A DNA stretch of 46,722 nucleotides from Leptospira interrogans (GCF_900156205.1 NZ_FTNA01000028.1:1-46722); one strand, 5' to 3'. Positions 14,497 through 36,470 are shown, counted from the first letter of the stretch. The notes: a model not told the origin generated them from the letters alone. Program-made: numbers and translations.

Positions 14497-15426
14497 ATGA
14501 AACGTTATTTGAGTATTGTGATTCTCTGTACGTTTGCGATGTTATTGCTCGTTTGTAGCACGAACAAATCATCCGGCAGCGATCAGGTAAAAACCGAGTC
14601 TAATGCTACCAGCGCAAGAATCGTTTGGCTTCTTGGAGACGTAAAAATTCTTTCCGATTCTGGAGAAAAAAAAGCAGAGTTAGGTGCTTCTCTTTCTTCT
14701 ACGGACCGTGTTGTAACAGGACCGAACGGCGGAGCTGAGATTATGGTCGCAGACAGTGGAATTATTAAGATGTCTAAAAATTCCGATATAGAAATTTCCA
14801 GCCTTATGAATCCAAACGGTTCCGATACAAATGTTCAAGTGAACTACGGAAAGATCGTGACGATGGTAAAAAAAGGTCAGAAAACTACAGAGTTTACCGT
14901 TTCTACTCCGACTGCACTTGCAGGTGTTAGGGGAACTTCCTTCCTAACTTCTGTAGAAAGTCCAGAAGGATCTAAGATTAATTGTGCCAAAGCCAATTGT
15001 ACCGTTCGTTTTGCAGTGATCGAAGGGACCATTGCAGTTTCTAAAAAGGGAGAATCTTCCGAAGTAATTCTGAGTAAAAACCGCGAGCTCAGAATTGAAA
15101 AGAATCAAAAACTCACCGACAAACTGATTCGTTCACTTCAAAACGATTCTCTTTCCGAAATGAAAGAACTCATCGTTCTTCATAAAAACGAAACTTTCGA
15201 ATACGGAAAATTAGTAGAAGAACTTAAATCTTCCAGCGAAGAACTCAAAATTTTGAGCCAATCTGGTTCTGTGGAAGAAGTAAAAGCTGCGTTTCAAAAA
15301 AGAGAAGCGGATCGTAATAACGCGGACGAGATTACAAAAACCGCTAAGGCAGTAAACGAAACCAAATATGTACAACAAGATGTACAAAAGGAAAAACTGA
15401 AATTGAATCCAAAAGAAACATTTTAG
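14497..15426 (+). CDS. FecR-domain lipoprotein
   Basis: This is a predicted lipoprotein of 309 residues. The signal peptide [20 protein letters not shown] ends at lipobox Cys20, of the relaxed spirochaete type. A FecR domain follows (about 38-200): [32 protein letters not shown], then [17 protein letters not shown] and [12 protein letters not shown]. The last 90 residues are charged and probably form a coiled coil. I chose ATG 14497 over an upstream in-frame codon at 14434 because it has GGGGG 6-10 nt upstream and starts the signal peptide. The FecR domain is known from iron-uptake regulators, but here no FecI/FecA partner is present, so a structural or peptidoglycan-associated role is as likely. 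Confidence 0.88.
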   Translation: MKRYLSIVILCTFAMLLLVCSTNKSSGSDQVKTESNATSARIVWLLGDVKILSDSGEKKAELGASLSSTDRVVTGPNGGAEIMVADSGIIKMSKNSDIEISSLMNPNGSDTNVQVNYGKIVTMVKKGQKTTEFTVSTPTALAGVRGTSFLTSVESPEGSKINCAKANCTVRFAVIEGTIAVSKKGESSEVILSKNRELRIEKNQKLTDKLIRSLQNDSLSEMKELIVLHKNETFEYGKLVEELKSSSEELKILSQSGSVEEVKAAFQKREADRNNADEITKTAKAVNETKYVQQDVQKEKLKLNPKETF

Positions 15427-15454
15427 GGTTTTTAATAAACCCTTGAACTGGATC

Positions 15455-15521
<67 letters not shown>

Positions 15522-15578
15522 TCCAATCTTTTTATAATGGATTTCTCATTCAACCTGGTGGACAATAATGGAACTGTT

Positions 15579-20782
<5,204 letters not shown>

Positions 20783-20880
20783 AATTTATTTACTTCGTAA
20801 ATTTGGGGATCTAATGATAAACCTTGTAAAAGTTTTCTACAGTTTTTTGTAAGATCCGTCATCGATTTCATCATTTATAT

Positions 20881-20984
20881 TAGAGTTGTTGAAAAATTCC
20901 ATAGCGACGGTTAACAAAATTGCTTCAATCTGCCGTTTTCATAAAACAGAAACAAGATGGAGAATTAATTTTTCAATAACTCTA
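20881..20984 (-). repeat. MITE-like repeat, copy B (best preserved ends)
   Basis: TAGAGTTGTTGAAAAATT at the left and AATTTTTCAATAACTCTA at the right are 18-bp inverted termini with one mismatch. The 104-bp interior includes GGTTAACAAAATTGCTTCAA and AACAGAAACAAGATGGAGAA. It is in the opposite orientation to copies A, C, E and F. Confidence 0.88.
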
Positions 20985-21341
20985 TTATAACTCTGAATAG
21001 AAAATTCGTTTTTACGTTGAAAACTTTTATAAAATTTAAAGAACCTTTCTTAAGACATAACAATTATAAGAATTTAATGATAGAAAATACTAGAAAGTTT
21101 GTAAACATCCACACTTTGGGATTTTAGGAATTTATTAAAGATTTCTAAAGCGTTATGTAAGATTTTGAGACAGACTCAAAAATTGTGTCTAACTCGGAGT
21201 TGTTGGCTTTTTGAAGGAGATACTACATTCTAAATTTTTAAATAAGCTCAGTATAGTATTATTTTCATACATTCAAGTAGTAAAATTAAATTCCTGTATA
21301 AGATTAATGTTTTGTAACCATTACAAAAACTAAAAATTCAT

Positions 21342-21440
21342 TAGAGTTGTTGAAAAATGAATTCTTCATTTACTCCCGTTGTATTGAAACGGACAATTGA
21401 AACAGTTTTGCTAATCCCATTATAGAATTCTTCAACAATT
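21342..21440 (+). repeat. MITE-like repeat, copy C
   Basis: It begins TAGAGTTGTTGAAAAATGAA, has TTGAAACGGACAATTGAAAC in the middle, and ends ATAGAATTCTTCAACAA. It shares a palindromic interior with copy A. Confidence 0.85.
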
Positions 21441-21508
21441 TTATTTTATAAAAGTTTTATAAGTCTATCGTCAAGTTTAGAAATTACTCTCTTTGAGTTT
21501 AGTAATTC

Positions 21509-22162
<654 letters not shown>

Positions 22163-22168
22163 GGTTTC

Positions 22169-23150
<982 letters not shown>

Positions 23151-23277
23151 AAAATGATTTTTTTAAATCGATCTGCATTTAAAATTCTTCTAAAAAAGAA
23201 TCAAAAGATTTATTATTCTTTACTTTCTTGAAAATTTTCTTTTATTTCATCTGATTTGAGTTATTCTGGATGGCGCA

Positions 23278-23625
23278 ATGAGAGCTGAGATAGGGCAAAA
23301 AAAAACTACAGGTGATATTTTTGCGGATAAGCGTTTTTATAAACGTTTCCGGAAGAATAATCTAGTAAAAATGGTTCTAGGTAAAAATGAGATATTAGGA
23401 AATCTCGAAGACATGAGTATGATCGGCGCCTCGATTAGTTCGAGAGAAGAGATTCTTTTGGGTGAACGTGTTAAGTTTATGTCCCCCATGCTTTCTACTG
23501 CAATTGAGGCTGATGTTATACGAAAAGATTTAATCGAGGAGAAGTATAAGTACGGGCTTGTATTTCATAATTTATCGGATTCCGCAATTGCTGAAATTTT
23601 AAATAAGATTGCTTCTGCTGATTAA
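23278..23625 (+). CDS. PilZ-domain protein, candidate c-di-GMP binder
   Basis: This single-domain 115-residue protein has both PilZ signature elements: the N-terminal arginine motif [10 protein letters not shown] (RxxxR) and, about 22 residues on, [12 protein letters not shown] (DxSxxG). The C-terminal beta segment is [10 protein letters not shown], then [12 protein letters not shown]. If intact, it would bind cyclic-di-GMP and change conformation. GGATGG lies 6-7 nt before the ATG. It stands alone, 127 bp after the MBL gene. Confidence 0.9.
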   Translation: MRAEIGQKKTTGDIFADKRFYKRFRKNNLVKMVLGKNEILGNLEDMSMIGASISSREEILLGERVKFMSPMLSTAIEADVIRKDLIEEKYKYGLVFHNLSDSAIAEILNKIASAD

Positions 23626-23740
23626 AATCCGTATTTATAATTTCCTATTTTTCTTTTTATCAAAGAATTTTTTCTAATTTTAGAAATATTTTATATACTA
23701 CCCTTAACTTGGAACTATATAAGCCGAAACTAATATTAGG

Positions 23741-24409
23741 ATGAAAATCGGCGGAGAACATAAGGTTCAACTTGGAATTCCAAGGGATGAGTCTCTGTAT
23801 TATATAGGACATGGTCAGTTGGAAAGCGCCCCAGCTTCCACGTCGGTTTTACATGTAATCTCTCACGAACTTGGACACGTTGCCGAATTCAAGTCGGAAG
23901 CGCTTAGAGATCGGGCCGAAATTCGTTCTCTAAATATGAAAATCCATTATGAGTTTCGAAATGGAAAACTAGTGGCGGTTGCAGGTGAGACTGAGGTTGT
24001 CACTGCAAAAAAATCAGAAGAAACTTTGCGTAAAGATACTGAAACTTCTCAGCAGGAATCTTTGAAAGAAAAAGATTTTCCTAAAAAAGAAGAAACTTCT
24101 AAAACCAAATCTGAGGATAGGGAAAAGCAAATTTTATCCGAAATTCGTAGAATTGAATCTGAACTTAAAATTTTCGAAACGAAAAAAGATGTGGAAGAAA
24201 AAGGATTCGATTCCATCCGAAAAACTGAATTAGAAGAGAAAAAAAGAAAACTTGAAATGGTTCTCAGCCAGGAAAAACTAAAAGCGGTTTTGAAAGATAC
24301 GATGGATACTTTTAAGGAACTTATGGATAAACAAACTAGAATGAGTTTAAAAATATTCAATACGAACGTTTCTGATAAACTCGGTAATTTTTTAGACGCT
24401 AGAATTTAA
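23741..24409 (+). CDS. HExxH-motif protein with coiled coil, function unknown
   Basis: The N-terminal 90 residues resemble the SprA-related putative metalloprotease family: GHGQLESAPASTSV leads into VLHVISHELGHVAEFKSEAL, in which HELGH would bind zinc and carry the catalytic Glu. Residues 95-125 are a Lys/Glu/Ser-rich linker, and 127-205 are a strong heptad coiled coil (ILSEIRRIESELKIFETKK and onwards). There is no signal peptide. The start has TATTAGGATG, so AGG is unusually close to the ATG at 23741. Proteolytic activity is inference; coiled-coil context would equally suit a structural role. Confidence 0.7.
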   Translation: MKIGGEHKVQLGIPRDESLYYIGHGQLESAPASTSVLHVISHELGHVAEFKSEALRDRAEIRSLNMKIHYEFRNGKLVAVAGETEVVTAKKSEETLRKDTETSQQESLKEKDFPKKEETSKTKSEDREKQILSEIRRIESELKIFETKKDVEEKGFDSIRKTELEEKKRKLEMVLSQEKLKAVLKDTMDTFKELMDKQTRMSLKIFNTNVSDKLGNFLDARI

Positions 24410-24414
24410 TGACT

Positions 24415-24590
24415 GATTCATATCAAATTGAGTATCTGTAAATTTTTATTACAAAGCCTTGTTCTACGTAAAGTACTGGATACTTTATTTTAGCGTGAGT
24501 TTGGTGTAAAAATCCATGGTTCATGATTCTAAAAAAATTGTGATCTTGATTCCTAAAATGTGGGAACTCCCACAAATCACGATTTTATGA
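24415..24590 (+). repeat. Repeat family R1, long copy
   Basis: It begins GACTGATTCATATCAAATTG and includes TTTTTATTACAAAGCCTTG, TACTTTATTTTAGCGTGAG, TTTGGTGTAAAAATCC and CATGATTCTAAAAAA. It ends around the perfect inverted repeat TGTGGGAACTCCCACA (24560-24575). It lies between the converging HExxH gene and engB. Confidence 0.75.
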
Positions 24591-24631
24591 ACAAATTCTT
24601 TCTTATTTTTTTACGACAAGCTTACGTTAAA

Positions 24632-25281
24632 TTAAGAAATTTCTTCGATTCTTTCCAGGCGATTTTTGACGGTTTCAATCAATGAATATACAATTTTTCT
24701 AAGTTCGGGTAATCCTTTACCGGATTTATTGGAAACAAGTACAGTTTCAAGCATAGGATATAATTCGTGAATGTTCTTCATTTTTTTTCTAAGTTTAGAA
24801 AGATCACTTTGATTGAGTTTGTCGATTTTTGTTCTTACTAAAACTGGTTTTATATTTCTTTCAAAACAAGTTCCGATCAATTCTAGTTCTTCTTCCGGTA
24901 ATTCTCTCTGAGAATCGCAGACTAAAAATAAACATTTGAGGTCTTTCGCTAGATTTAAGTAATCCATTAAAAGACCCATCATCGCTTCGTGATCTTTATG
25001 AGAATTTGCGGAATAGCCGAAACCAGGTAAATCCACGAGATAAATGGAATGATTTACAAAAAAGAAATTGAGTAGTTTTGTTTTTCCGGGTGTGGAAGAT
25101 ACTTTTGCGAGAGATTTTCTTTCTAAAATTGCATTGAGTAAGGAGGACTTACCGGCGTTGGAACGGCCTGCAAATGCTATCTGAGGTGTTCCTTGAGAAG
25201 GGATTTGATCTGCTTTTCCGTAAGATGCTTTGAACTCAACGTCTTTAAAGAATGGTTCGTCCTTTTTTTGAGGATCCTCGT

Positions 25282-25285
<4 letters not shown>
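24632..25285 (-). CDS. engB: Ribosome biogenesis GTPase EngB (YihA/YsxC)
   Basis: This TRAFAC-class GTPase is needed for 50S assembly. G1 is [16 protein letters not shown], the switch I threonine is in [12 protein letters not shown], and G3 is [11 protein letters not shown]4 is written RTKIDKLN rather than the usual TKxD with preceding hydrophobics, and G5 is VSNKSGKGL. The 217-residue length is normal. The start overlaps the tilS stop by ATGA (25282-25285), which couples translation. Confidence 0.95.
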
Positions 25286-26583
<1,298 letters not shown>

Positions 26584-26885
26584 CGTACTGACTTAACGGT
26601 TCTTCGGATTGCCCAAGAGTCGTATCGTTTCTATTCATTGATTTCTGGATTATTCCGTTTAGAACAATTTTATAGAAACTCAATTTTACTGTTTCGGCAA
26701 ATCAGATCGAATGTCTAGTTTAACGTAAGTTCGTTGTAAGTACATTAGAAAACTTTCTAAAAATAATAGAGATTCTACATTCTATGTTTTAAGGAGTGTT
26801 TTTTGATTATGAATTCCTCTTGTCTGTGATTTATGGCGTTATGTCCCAAGTATCTGCAAGCGAATATGATCTGAGATTAAAAAGC

Positions 26886-26983
26886 AGAGTTGTTGAAAAA
26901 TCCCATGGTGGCATTAACGAAATTACTTCAATCGTCTATTTCATGAAGCAGAAACAAGGTGGAGAATTCATTTTTCAACTCTA
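26886..26983 (-). repeat. MITE-like repeat, copy D
   Basis: AGAGTTGTTGAAAAATCCC at the left pairs with ATTCATTTTTCAACTCTA at the right. The interior AAGCAGAAACAAGGTGGAGA matches copy B. It is in the same orientation as B. Confidence 0.85.
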
Positions 26984-27037
26984 CTATATATAACTTAAGT
27001 TTGCTAAAACTTAGATTTTCTGAAAACAGAATTCAAA

Positions 27038-27190
27038 TAGAGTTTGTTTCAAAACTTTCATAGGTTTAGTGATCATTTTTTAGAAATTTTTAATAAAATG
27101 CAGTAGTTCCTACAAAAACCGTCGTATTTGGCAATGTGCGAACTTTTGAGTAGTTCTAATCTTTTTAAATTTGCGTACGAGTTCTCACAT
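27038..27190 (+). repeat. Repeat family R2, copy c
   Basis: It matches copy a through TTTAGAAATTTTTAATAAAA and TGCAGTAGTTCCTACA, then GAACTTTTGAGTAGTTCT. It ends in GTTCTCACATTTTTG, adjoining a GTGAAACTT block also seen inside copy b. Confidence 0.75.
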
Positions 27191-27370
27191 TTTTGTGAAA
27201 CTTAAATTTCACTCCTAAGGTCGTTAAGATAACTTTTGAGACAGTTTCTTGGATAAAACAAACGAAATTATAAATATTTATTAGCATTATTTAAAAAAAT
27301 CGCTTTATAAATAAGCGAAAAATAAAATTTGAATTGACTTCAAAATTATCAAATCGCAAGAATTTTAAGC

Positions 27371-29470
27371 ATGTCAGGATATGTGAAGCCTAGCCCCTTA
27401 AGATCTATACAAGAAGTTGCTACGGCAATGAATTCTACCTTAGATCCGGATAAACTTCTGGATTTGATTTTAGAACGTTGCATTCAGATTTGCGAAGTAG
27501 GCTCCGGCTCTTTGATGTTGATTAATGAGAAAGAAAACGTTTTAGATATAGTGACTTTTCGTGGGATGAATCCTTCCGTTCGAACTAAGGTAAAACTGAA
27601 AGTTGGAGAAGGAATCACCGGAATTGTAGCCGCGTCGGGCGAAGGTATGATCGTAAGTGATGTTACCGCTAATCCACATTACATTTCCATAAAGGATGAT
27701 ATTATGTCGGAACTTGCGGTTCCGATGATTGTTGAAGACGTAGTGATCGGAGTAATTTCTTTGGACTCCAGTCGTAAAGGAGCTTTCAACGAAGAACATT
27801 TAGAAATTATTTCTACTCTTGCTAATCAAGCTGCCCAGATTTTTAAGAACTTACAAATTTTTAGACAACTCGAACAAAAAAATAAAATTCAACAAGTGCT
27901 AATTGATATTTCCAGAACTGTTACTTCCACTTTGGTTCTACAGGAAATTTTTGAAGATATTATGGATCGTTTGGAAAAATCCCTAAATTTAGAACGCGGA
28001 AGTATTGTTCTTTTCGAACCTGAAAAAGCGATTTTGAAATTGGAAGCAGCCTCCGGTTTAACTGCGGAAGAAATGGAAAAAGGGGTTTATCTTCCAGGAG
28101 AAGGTGTTACTGGAAAGGTTTTTGAAACAGGGGAACCAATTATCATCGAATCTATTGCAAATGACGAAAATTTTATAAACCGAGTTGGAAATGCGGCTCA
28201 TTTTAAAAATAATCCGGAAAACGTTAGTTTTCTTGCGGCTCCTATCAAATCGGATACGGATGTCTTGGGAGTGGTAAGCGTTTATTTCGTTCATAAAAAA
28301 TACATCGATTTAAAAACTTATTTAGATTTTTTGCAAGTAGTTGCATCCGTAATTTATCAAGCGATTCGGATTCAAAAACTGATCGACGAGGAAAAAAGGG
28401 AGATTTCGAGAGAGAACGTTCTTCTCAAAAGAGAATTAAAGAATAAATATAAATTTGGTTCTTTGATCGGTAAATCCAAACCGATGGAAAAACTTTTCGA
28501 AATGATTCATCTTGTTTCCGATTCTAGAGCTTCTGTTTTGATTACTGGAGAATCTGGTACCGGTAAAGAAATGATTGCCTCTGCAATTCATTATAATTCT
28601 TCTCGCGCTGATAAGCCTTTTATCAAGATCAACTGCGCTGCAATTCCTGAAAACTTACTTGAGAGCGAACTCTTTGGCCATAAGAAAGGTTCTTTTACGG
28701 GAGCTGTTTCGGATAAAAAAGGTAAGTTCGAAATGGCAGATACCGGAACAATTTTCTTGGATGAAATCGGAGAGATGGATCTCAATTTACAATCTAAACT
28801 TTTGAGAGTTCTGCAAGAGAAAGAGATTGAAGCCGTCGGTTCTGTTAAACCTAAAAAAATTGACGTAAGGGTAATAGCGGCGACTAACGCGGATTTGGAA
28901 AAATTAATTTCTGAAAAAAGATTCAGGCCGGACCTTTTTTACAGACTAAACGTCGTAAATATGGTAACTCCTCCTCTTCGTGAAAGATCGGATGACATTC
29001 CACTTTTGATCAATCACTTTATTGCAAAGTATGCCGAAGAAAACGGTAAAAAAATTACGGGAGTCACGAGAGAGGCTCATAAACTTTTGATGAATTACAG
29101 TTGGCCTGGAAATGTTCGAGAACTTGAAAATGTAATAGAACGTGCGGTTGTACTTTCTCAACTAGAAATGTTGGATATTCAAGATTTTTCTGAGATCAAT
29201 GGACGTCTTCTTTACGGAGATGAGGATTTTGATCCGGAAACTGGGGATTCTGAATCTTCTGTAGAAATTGCCAATTCTAGATTCTCCTCCTCAAATTTGG
29301 ATGCGCTTGATGGAAGGGCTATCGAAGTTGTAGTTGGAGAAGTAGAAGCCCGTTTGATTAAATACGCGATGAAGAAGTTCAAATATACAAAAACAAGAGT
29401 TGCTAAATTTTTAGGAATCAATCGAAATACTTTGGATAAAAAAATCAAAGATCTCAAAATCGATTATTGA
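27371..29470 (+). CDS. GAF-GAF sigma-54-dependent transcriptional activator
   Basis: This is a 699-residue enhancer-binding protein. Two GAF domains (about 20-160 and 175-340) precede an AAA+ domain with Walker A GESGTGKE (393-400), GSFTGA (440-445, the sigma-54 contact loop, with Ser in the usual Ala position) and Walker [10 protein letters not shown] (462-470). The sensor-type segment VIAATNADL and arginine region [12 protein letters not shown] follow. A C-terminal Fis-type helix-turn-helix is present ([20 protein letters not shown]). The GAF domains are the likely signal input and their ligand is unknown. There is no receiver domain, so it is not a classical two-component output. ATG 27371 follows AAGAATTTTAAGC. 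Confidence 0.93.
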   Translation: MSGYVKPSPLRSIQEVATAMNSTLDPDKLLDLILERCIQICEVGSGSLMLINEKENVLDIVTFRGMNPSVRTKVKLKVGEGITGIVAASGEGMIVSDVTANPHYISIKDDIMSELAVPMIVEDVVIGVISLDSSRKGAFNEEHLEIISTLANQAAQIFKNLQIFRQLEQKNKIQQVLIDISRTVTSTLVLQEIFEDIMDRLEKSLNLERGSIVLFEPEKAILKLEAASGLTAEEMEKGVYLPGEGVTGKVFETGEPIIIESIANDENFINRVGNAAHFKNNPENVSFLAAPIKSDTDVLGVVSVYFVHKKYIDLKTYLDFLQVVASVIYQAIRIQKLIDEEKREISRENVLLKRELKNKYKFGSLIGKSKPMEKLFEMIHLVSDSRASVLITGESGTGKEMIASAIHYNSSRADKPFIKINCAAIPENLLESELFGHKKGSFTGAVSDKKGKFEMADTGTIFLDEIGEMDLNLQSKLLRVLQEKEIEAVGSVKPKKIDVRVIAATNADLEKLISEKRFRPDLFYRLNVVNMVTPPLRERSDDIPLLINHFIAKYAEENGKKITGVTREAHKLLMNYSWPGNVRELENVIERAVVLSQLEMLDIQDFSEINGRLLYGDEDFDPETGDSESSVEIANSRFSSSNLDALDGRAIEVVVGEVEARLIKYAMKKFKYTKTRVAKFLGINRNTLDKKIKDLKIDY

Positions 29471-29599
29471 TATTTAGGTCGTTTAGAGTTTGGGTTAATT
29501 TCGGGACTTGTAATTATTTTCGTTTACTACTTTCACAATTGACAAAACGTTTTATCCAAAACCATAGTGGGAATGAGTAGAAAGAAGACGCTTAAAAAG

Positions 29600-29631
29600 C
29601 CATAAATCACACAATGTGACTTAATTTATGG
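29600..29631 (+). terminator. Hairpin after the sigma-54 activator gene
   Basis: CCATAAAT (29600-29607) and ATTTATGG (29624-29631) pair around an inner CACA/TGTG. A short TTT follows. The distance of 130 bp from the stop codon and the weak T-run make a terminator role only moderately likely. Confidence 0.45.
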
Positions 29632-29724
29632 TTTCGTTAGAGAGAAGGAGAAATTGTGTGAACTACTTATTTAATTCCAATTTAATAGTAAGATCGGTAT
29701 TATAAAAGTTCATTTTATACAAAT

Positions 29725-29815
29725 AGGTTATTGAAAAGTTAATTCTCCATCTGTTTCATAAAAACGGTTGATTAAAGTAGTTTTGTTAATCACCACTATG
29801 GAATTTTTCAACAAA
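29725..29815 (+). repeat. MITE-like repeat, copy E
   Basis: It begins GGTTATTGAAAAGTTAATTC, has ATTAAAGTAGTTTTGTTAAT in its middle, and ends TATGGAATTTTTCAACAA. It is in the same orientation as A and C. Confidence 0.82.
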
Positions 29816-30143
29816 TTTAATAAATAAAATTGAATATAAGGAGTTCGCGACATTGTTTCCTATGGTCGCGATGTTTTTAGATACTTGGATTTACTCTAAA
29901 AAATACGTGTAAAAATTTTAAAAATTTCTAAATGTAGTACATTAATACATTTTGAAACTTTCGAATCAGGATAGAATTTGAAATTAGTTTAAAACCGATT
30001 CCAAAATCATAAATTTGTGATGAATTGTTTTGGTATAAATTCCAAATTCTTTTTAAATGATCTCTTCTGATGGAAAGAAGTTTATGAATATGAAAAAGTT
30101 TAAAATTTTCTAATAAAATACAATTATAATTAGGTGAAAAAGA

Positions 30144-31358
<1,215 letters not shown>

Positions 31359-31370
<12 letters not shown>

Positions 31371-31757
31371 ACCAAGTTTCATTTTCCAATTATCGTCAAA
31401 GAGCTTATAGTTACAAGTAAGCTCTTCTCCTTTTAGAATTAGTCTAGTCGCGCTATCCTGTCCTATAGGATTGGTTTGATCACTCGTAAAATCTTCTTTT
31501 GTATTTGGATCATCACTGTGGTTCATAAATTTGGAATTGTCCGAACAATAAAACCATTTCCCTTCTGTTTGATAAGAGTATGTGCGAAACATTTCTTGAA
31601 CGGAATGTGGAAGTAAATTTAATTCGGAATCGGTTAAAACCCAAACCGTTTTAGGATGATATTTCCAAATCAGTTCTCCTTTTTGAATATCTCGACCTGC
31701 AAAGAGGCCAAAGCCGCCGATCGGAGAATCTGCGATGTAAGTGGGAACTAAAAGCAT
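31359..31757 (-). CDS. SET-domain protein (putative lysine methyltransferase)
   Basis: This compact 132-residue SET domain has [21 protein letters not shown] at the start of the fold, the pseudoknot motif [12 protein letters not shown] (NHS) and [17 protein letters not shown] (GEEL-x-NY). These bind S-adenosylmethionine and form the active-site knot. There is no pre- or post-SET cysteine cluster. Its position 53 bp downstream of the ABC exporter gene suggests co-transcription. The target protein is unknown. SET proteins in bacteria are often laterally acquired, but composition here looks like the surroundings. Confidence 0.9.
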
Positions 31758-31810
31758 TGGAAAGAATGTAAATTAGCCCGGAAAAAAATTGCAAGTAAGA
31801 AAACAGTTCT

Positions 31811-33631
31811 TTATAGGACCATTGCTTGTTGTTCCGGTTCAGGAACCGAAAATCTTTCTAGTTTACCGTTCCGCATTTGAAAAACTTGGTCAGCCTCTCG
31901 AATTGTAGAAAGTCTGTGAGTGACAGAAATTACGGTTCTTCCTTCTCTTAACAAAGAAAGCGTTTTCATAATTCTCGCTTCCGTTACTGGATCCAAAGAA
32001 GAAGTTGCTTCATCCAAAAGAAGGATCTGAGGATTTCTTAAAAAGGCTCTTGCAATTGCAATCCTTTGTCTTTCACCCCCGGAAAGTTTAGTTCCTCTAT
32101 CTCCAGCGTTCGTTTCGTAACCCATGGGTAAAGAAAGGATTGTTTCGTGAATTTCTGCTCTTTTAGCGGCTTCGATCACTTCTTCTAAAGTTGCACTTGG
32201 TTTGCCGATGCGGATGTTTTCAAAAATTGTAGTATTAAAAAGGAATGTTTCCTGAAATACAACTCCTACTAAAGATCGAACAGAACTTCTAGACAATAGA
32301 TTAATATCCATACCATCGAAAAGAATTCTTCCTTCGTTTGGTTGAACCATTCCTAATAGAAGTTTGATGAAAGTACTTTTACCGACTCCTGAGCCACCTA
32401 CGATTGCAGTATAACTTCCCTTGGAAATGGTCAAAGTAATGTCGCTTAAATTTTTAGACCTTCCCTTATATCTAAAATGAACGTTTTCGAAATGAATTGC
32501 TTCTTTGAGTTCCGGGATTGAAGATTCTTCTGGATTCGATTCGAAAACGGGAGTCCGTAGTAATTCTAAAATTCGTTTTGCGGAGCCGCTCGCGTGATTC
32601 AGGGCTGGTAAATATTGAGAAAGATATAATAAGGAATAACTCAAGTTTAAAAACGGAGATAAAAAAGCGGCTAATGTTCCAATGCTAAGAGTATTATGAT
32701 ATGCGAATATAGTTCCTACAAGTAATAAAATTCCTTGCAGAAGTAAAATCCCCGAACCAGCAGAACGTTCTAAATATGAATTTGTTAATCCCAATCTGAG
32801 AGAAACTTGAAATAATTTTTCGCAGTTATTTTTGAATCTGGCAAAGAAATAGTCGCTTAGATCATAGGCACGGATTAAGTTTTGGGCTGAAATGGATTCT
32901 TCAACAAGGCTCAGTACTTGAGCTTCTTCTAATTTTCTTGTATAACTAATTTCAGTTGATTTTCTAGATAAAAAACCCGGACCTAAGAAGCTGATCGGCC
33001 AAATCAAAAGTGCGATTAAAGCTAATTTCCAATCTAATAGAAAAAGTAAAATGGTTCCAAAAACCGCTTCTAATAACGGACCTAAACCCCAGGGAATGAA
33101 TGCTAAAAGTGCATGTTCCAATGCTGTAAGATCGTTGAAAAATCTGGAGAGAATATCTCCTAATTTATTGTTGGAAAAAAAATCTAAACTCAATTGATCC
33201 AGATGTTCGTACATCTGTAGTCTTAAATCTTGGATGATTCTTGCGGATGCCCAGTTATAAAGGTAATCTCTTAAAGTTCCAAGGATTGCAAAAGCGATTG
33301 TCCCAATGGCAAGATAAGCACCGATCCAATAAAGAGCGTTTTGATTTCGATTGATCAGTGCTTCGTCGATTAAGTATTTAAAGCTAAATGGGATACTAGC
33401 GTAAAATCCGATTTCAAAACAAAGAAGTCCTATGATTAAGAAAATTCTTCCTTTATATTTTTTAGCGAATCGGAATAAACCGAAAATCAATAAACTAGGA
33501 GCACCTTCCGTTTCCGAGCCCGCTTTTTCTTTTTTCGGATTTGGGACCTTCCATTTTTTAGAAGAACCCTTTTCGGGTAGAGGTTCCGACTTTTGGATCA
33601 ATTCCGGATTATATTCGAGAGGTCTTTTCAT
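31811..33631 (-). CDS. ABC exporter, fused membrane and ATPase domains
   Basis: This is a 606-residue half-transporter. After a charged N-terminal tail of about 50 residues comes a six-helix type IV exporter domain (about 60-345). The ATPase then has Walker [18 protein letters not shown]-loop VVFQETFLF, signature [16 protein letters not shown], Walker [14 protein letters not shown] and H-loop SVTHRLSTI. It should function as a homodimer, or as a heterodimer with a partner elsewhere. The substrate is not predictable; lipid or peptide export is common in this group. It is divergent from the ACT gene with 172 bp between. Confidence 0.93.
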   Translation of the reverse strand: MKRPLEYNPELIQKSEPLPEKGSSKKWKVPNPKKEKAGSETEGAPSLLIFGLFRFAKKYKGRIFLIIGLLCFEIGFYASIPFSFKYLIDEALINRNQNALYWIGAYLAIGTIAFAILGTLRDYLYNWASARIIQDLRLQMYEHLDQLSLDFFSNNKLGDILSRFFNDLTALEHALLAFIPWGLGPLLEAVFGTILLFLLDWKLALIALLIWPISFLGPGFLSRKSTEISYTRKLEEAQVLSLVEESISAQNLIRAYDLSDYFFARFKNNCEKLFQVSLRLGLTNSYLERSAGSGILLLQGILLLVGTIFAYHNTLSIGTLAAFLSPFLNLSYSLLYLSQYLPALNHASGSAKRILELLRTPVFESNPEESSIPELKEAIHFENVHFRYKGRSKNLSDITLTISKGSYTAIVGGSGVGKSTFIKLLLGMVQPNEGRILFDGMDINLLSRSSVRSLVGVVFQETFLFNTTIFENIRIGKPSATLEEVIEAAKRAEIHETILSLPMGYETNAGDRGTKLSGGERQRIAIARAFLRNPQILLLDEATSSLDPVTEARIMKTLSLLREGRTVISVTHRLSTIREADQVFQMRNGKLERFSVPEPEQQAMVL

Positions 33632-33803
33632 GGGAAATAAGTCCTTTTATTTTCGGCGAATATCTTCTATTTCCACTCTACTTTGACTGTTTTCCCCCAA
33701 AATCTTGAAGCAAGAATTTTTCGTCCGGTAAGAGACAGAATACGGTCGGAAAAGAGTCGTTTTTTTTGAAAAGGGCAATTATCTTTGTAACCAGGTCTAT
33801 AGA

Positions 33804-34418
33804 ATGATTCAATTTCACTATAAGGAAAACGGTGGGTTCTATACGGTTACGTTAAAAACGTCCGAAACTGCTCCAGGAACTCTTCATAAAATGGTGAAAG
33901 CGATGTTTTTTATGGGTTGGGAAATTGTTTCGGGAGACATCGAGACAATAGAGGAAGACGGTCAATTTTATAGTTACGATATTTTTACTTTAAAGTCGGA
34001 GGAAACCGATTCTAAAATTAAGGCTTCTAAATTGGGAGTTTTGATGTCTTCTGTATTTACAGACGATTTTGTTTTAGAAGAAATTATTCATCACTCGAGC
34101 GAAATCGATCTTAGAAATACATTTCATCTAAGCGCAGATTCTAGATTAGAATTTGAAGATGTTGAATTTGCAACCAGAACGAAATTTTCACTCGAAGCTC
34201 CAGATAGAAAGGGGCTTCTCTATTTTGTTACTGGGGTTTTGAAAGAAAACGGTATTAACATTCATTCCGCGAAAATTCGTACAGATCAAACCGGAAACCG
34301 TGCCCAGGATACGTTTATTCTATCCGATACAAAAGGAGTAGGTTTTGCTGGGACTTCTTTAGAAGATCGCGTCAGTCGAAATATACTCGAAATTAGTTTG
34401 AATTCTTCATGGAAGTGA
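33804..34418 (+). CDS. Double ACT-domain protein, GlnD-like
   Basis: This 204-residue protein is made of two ACT domains. The second is clear and resembles those of Gln[35 protein letters not shown], then [12 protein letters not shown]. The first (about 5-75, [18 protein letters not shown] and [16 protein letters not shown]) is more divergent. ACT domains bind small ligands such as amino acids. There is no nucleotidyltransferase or HD domain, so this is a stand-alone sensor, perhaps acting by protein contact. The ligand is unknown. Confidence 0.85.
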   Translation: MIQFHYKENGGFYTVTLKTSETAPGTLHKMVKAMFFMGWEIVSGDIETIEEDGQFYSYDIFTLKSEETDSKIKASKLGVLMSSVFTDDFVLEEIIHHSSEIDLRNTFHLSADSRLEFEDVEFATRTKFSLEAPDRKGLLYFVTGVLKENGINIHSAKIRTDQTGNRAQDTFILSDTKGVGFAGTSLEDRVSRNILEISLNSSWK

Positions 34419-34584
34419 GTGGTAAAATATTTTTTTTTCGTCTTTTATTCAAAATATTCGGTGCAAACGTTTTATTCCCACCTTTTCATGGATTAAAAAT
34501 GAAATTCTTAAGCGATTATTTTAATCTACGTTAATTAGCGTAGCTATATTCAAAAAGTAAAATTCACTATTTAAGATTATTCTT

Positions 34585-36054
<1,470 letters not shown>

Positions 36055-36301
36055 AAACCGAGTTACGGAATTAAGGAATCTGCGAACTTTAGTTAATTTA
36101 AATATAGTAATGTTTAAATTAAATTTTCACACAAAACCTCTATTTTGAGACCATTGTCGAATTTAAAATTCATTTTATGAAAGTTCTTTAAAAAACCCGG
36201 TATTGCTCGGATCTTTAAGATAATATCATGTATTTCTCGTAAATAAATATATGATTTAACTTAATTACTTTTATTATATAATTTTAATATTCTTTTCTAA
36301 A

Positions 36302-36391
36302 GAACAAGATATAGAATTAGAAAAGCCAATTTCCGATGAAAATACCATTTTGGAAAATGTTCGAAATGTCATAGTTAAAATGATACAATAA
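36302..36391 (+). pseudogene. Possible C-terminal gene remnant
   Basis: A short frame reads EQDIELEKPISDENTILENV and then RNVIVKMIQ before a TAA at 36389. Its charged, helical composition is more protein-like than the surrounding AT-rich filler. There is no start codon or Shine-Dalgarno sequence for it, and no homologous upstream portion. It could be the tail of a decayed gene or a chance frame. The parent family is not recognised. Confidence 0.25.
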
Positions 36392-36404
36392 CAAATTGTA
36401 TATT

Positions 36405-36470
36405 TTAAATTCTTATCGCAAAATAAATATTTCAGTACAAAATATTAGCTACTTTATTATAGCTCTCTAG
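36405..36470 (+). repeat. Repeat family R1, fragment
   Basis: AAATTCTTATCGCAAAATAA, TTTCAGTACAAAATATTAGC and TACTTTATTATAG match the 5' half of the R1 copies at 8850 and 24440. Confidence 0.6.

Larger units (their letters stand above)
20783..21508 (+). other. 0.73-kb non-coding spacer with two MITE-like copies
   Basis: No gene is seen. Copies B and C of the MITE-like repeat are present in opposite orientation. A weak hairpin (ATTTAC/GTAAAT at 20788-20802) follows the TPR gene and may help end transcription, but it has no T-run. The flanking genes converge on this spacer. Confidence 0.75.
26584..27370 (+). other. 0.79-kb non-coding spacer with repeats
   Basis: I find no gene. The spacer holds MITE copy D (26886-26983), R2 copy c (27038-27190) and an R1 fragment (26719-26740, AACGTAAGTTCGTTGTAAG). 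A 65-codon frame at 26796-26993 is made by the MITE and is not counted. I did not find a clear sigma-54 promoter (GG-N10-GC) here. Confidence 0.7.
29471..30143 (+). other. 0.67-kb non-coding spacer
   Basis: No gene is supported here. The spacer contains an inverted repeat (29600-29631) and MITE copy E. A 78-codon minus-strand frame at 29928-30164 has random composition and overlaps the next gene's start. Confidence 0.7.

Noticed and set aside
26796..26993. 65-codon frame on the plus strand
   Set aside because: It is generated by MITE copy D and lacks a ribosome binding site.
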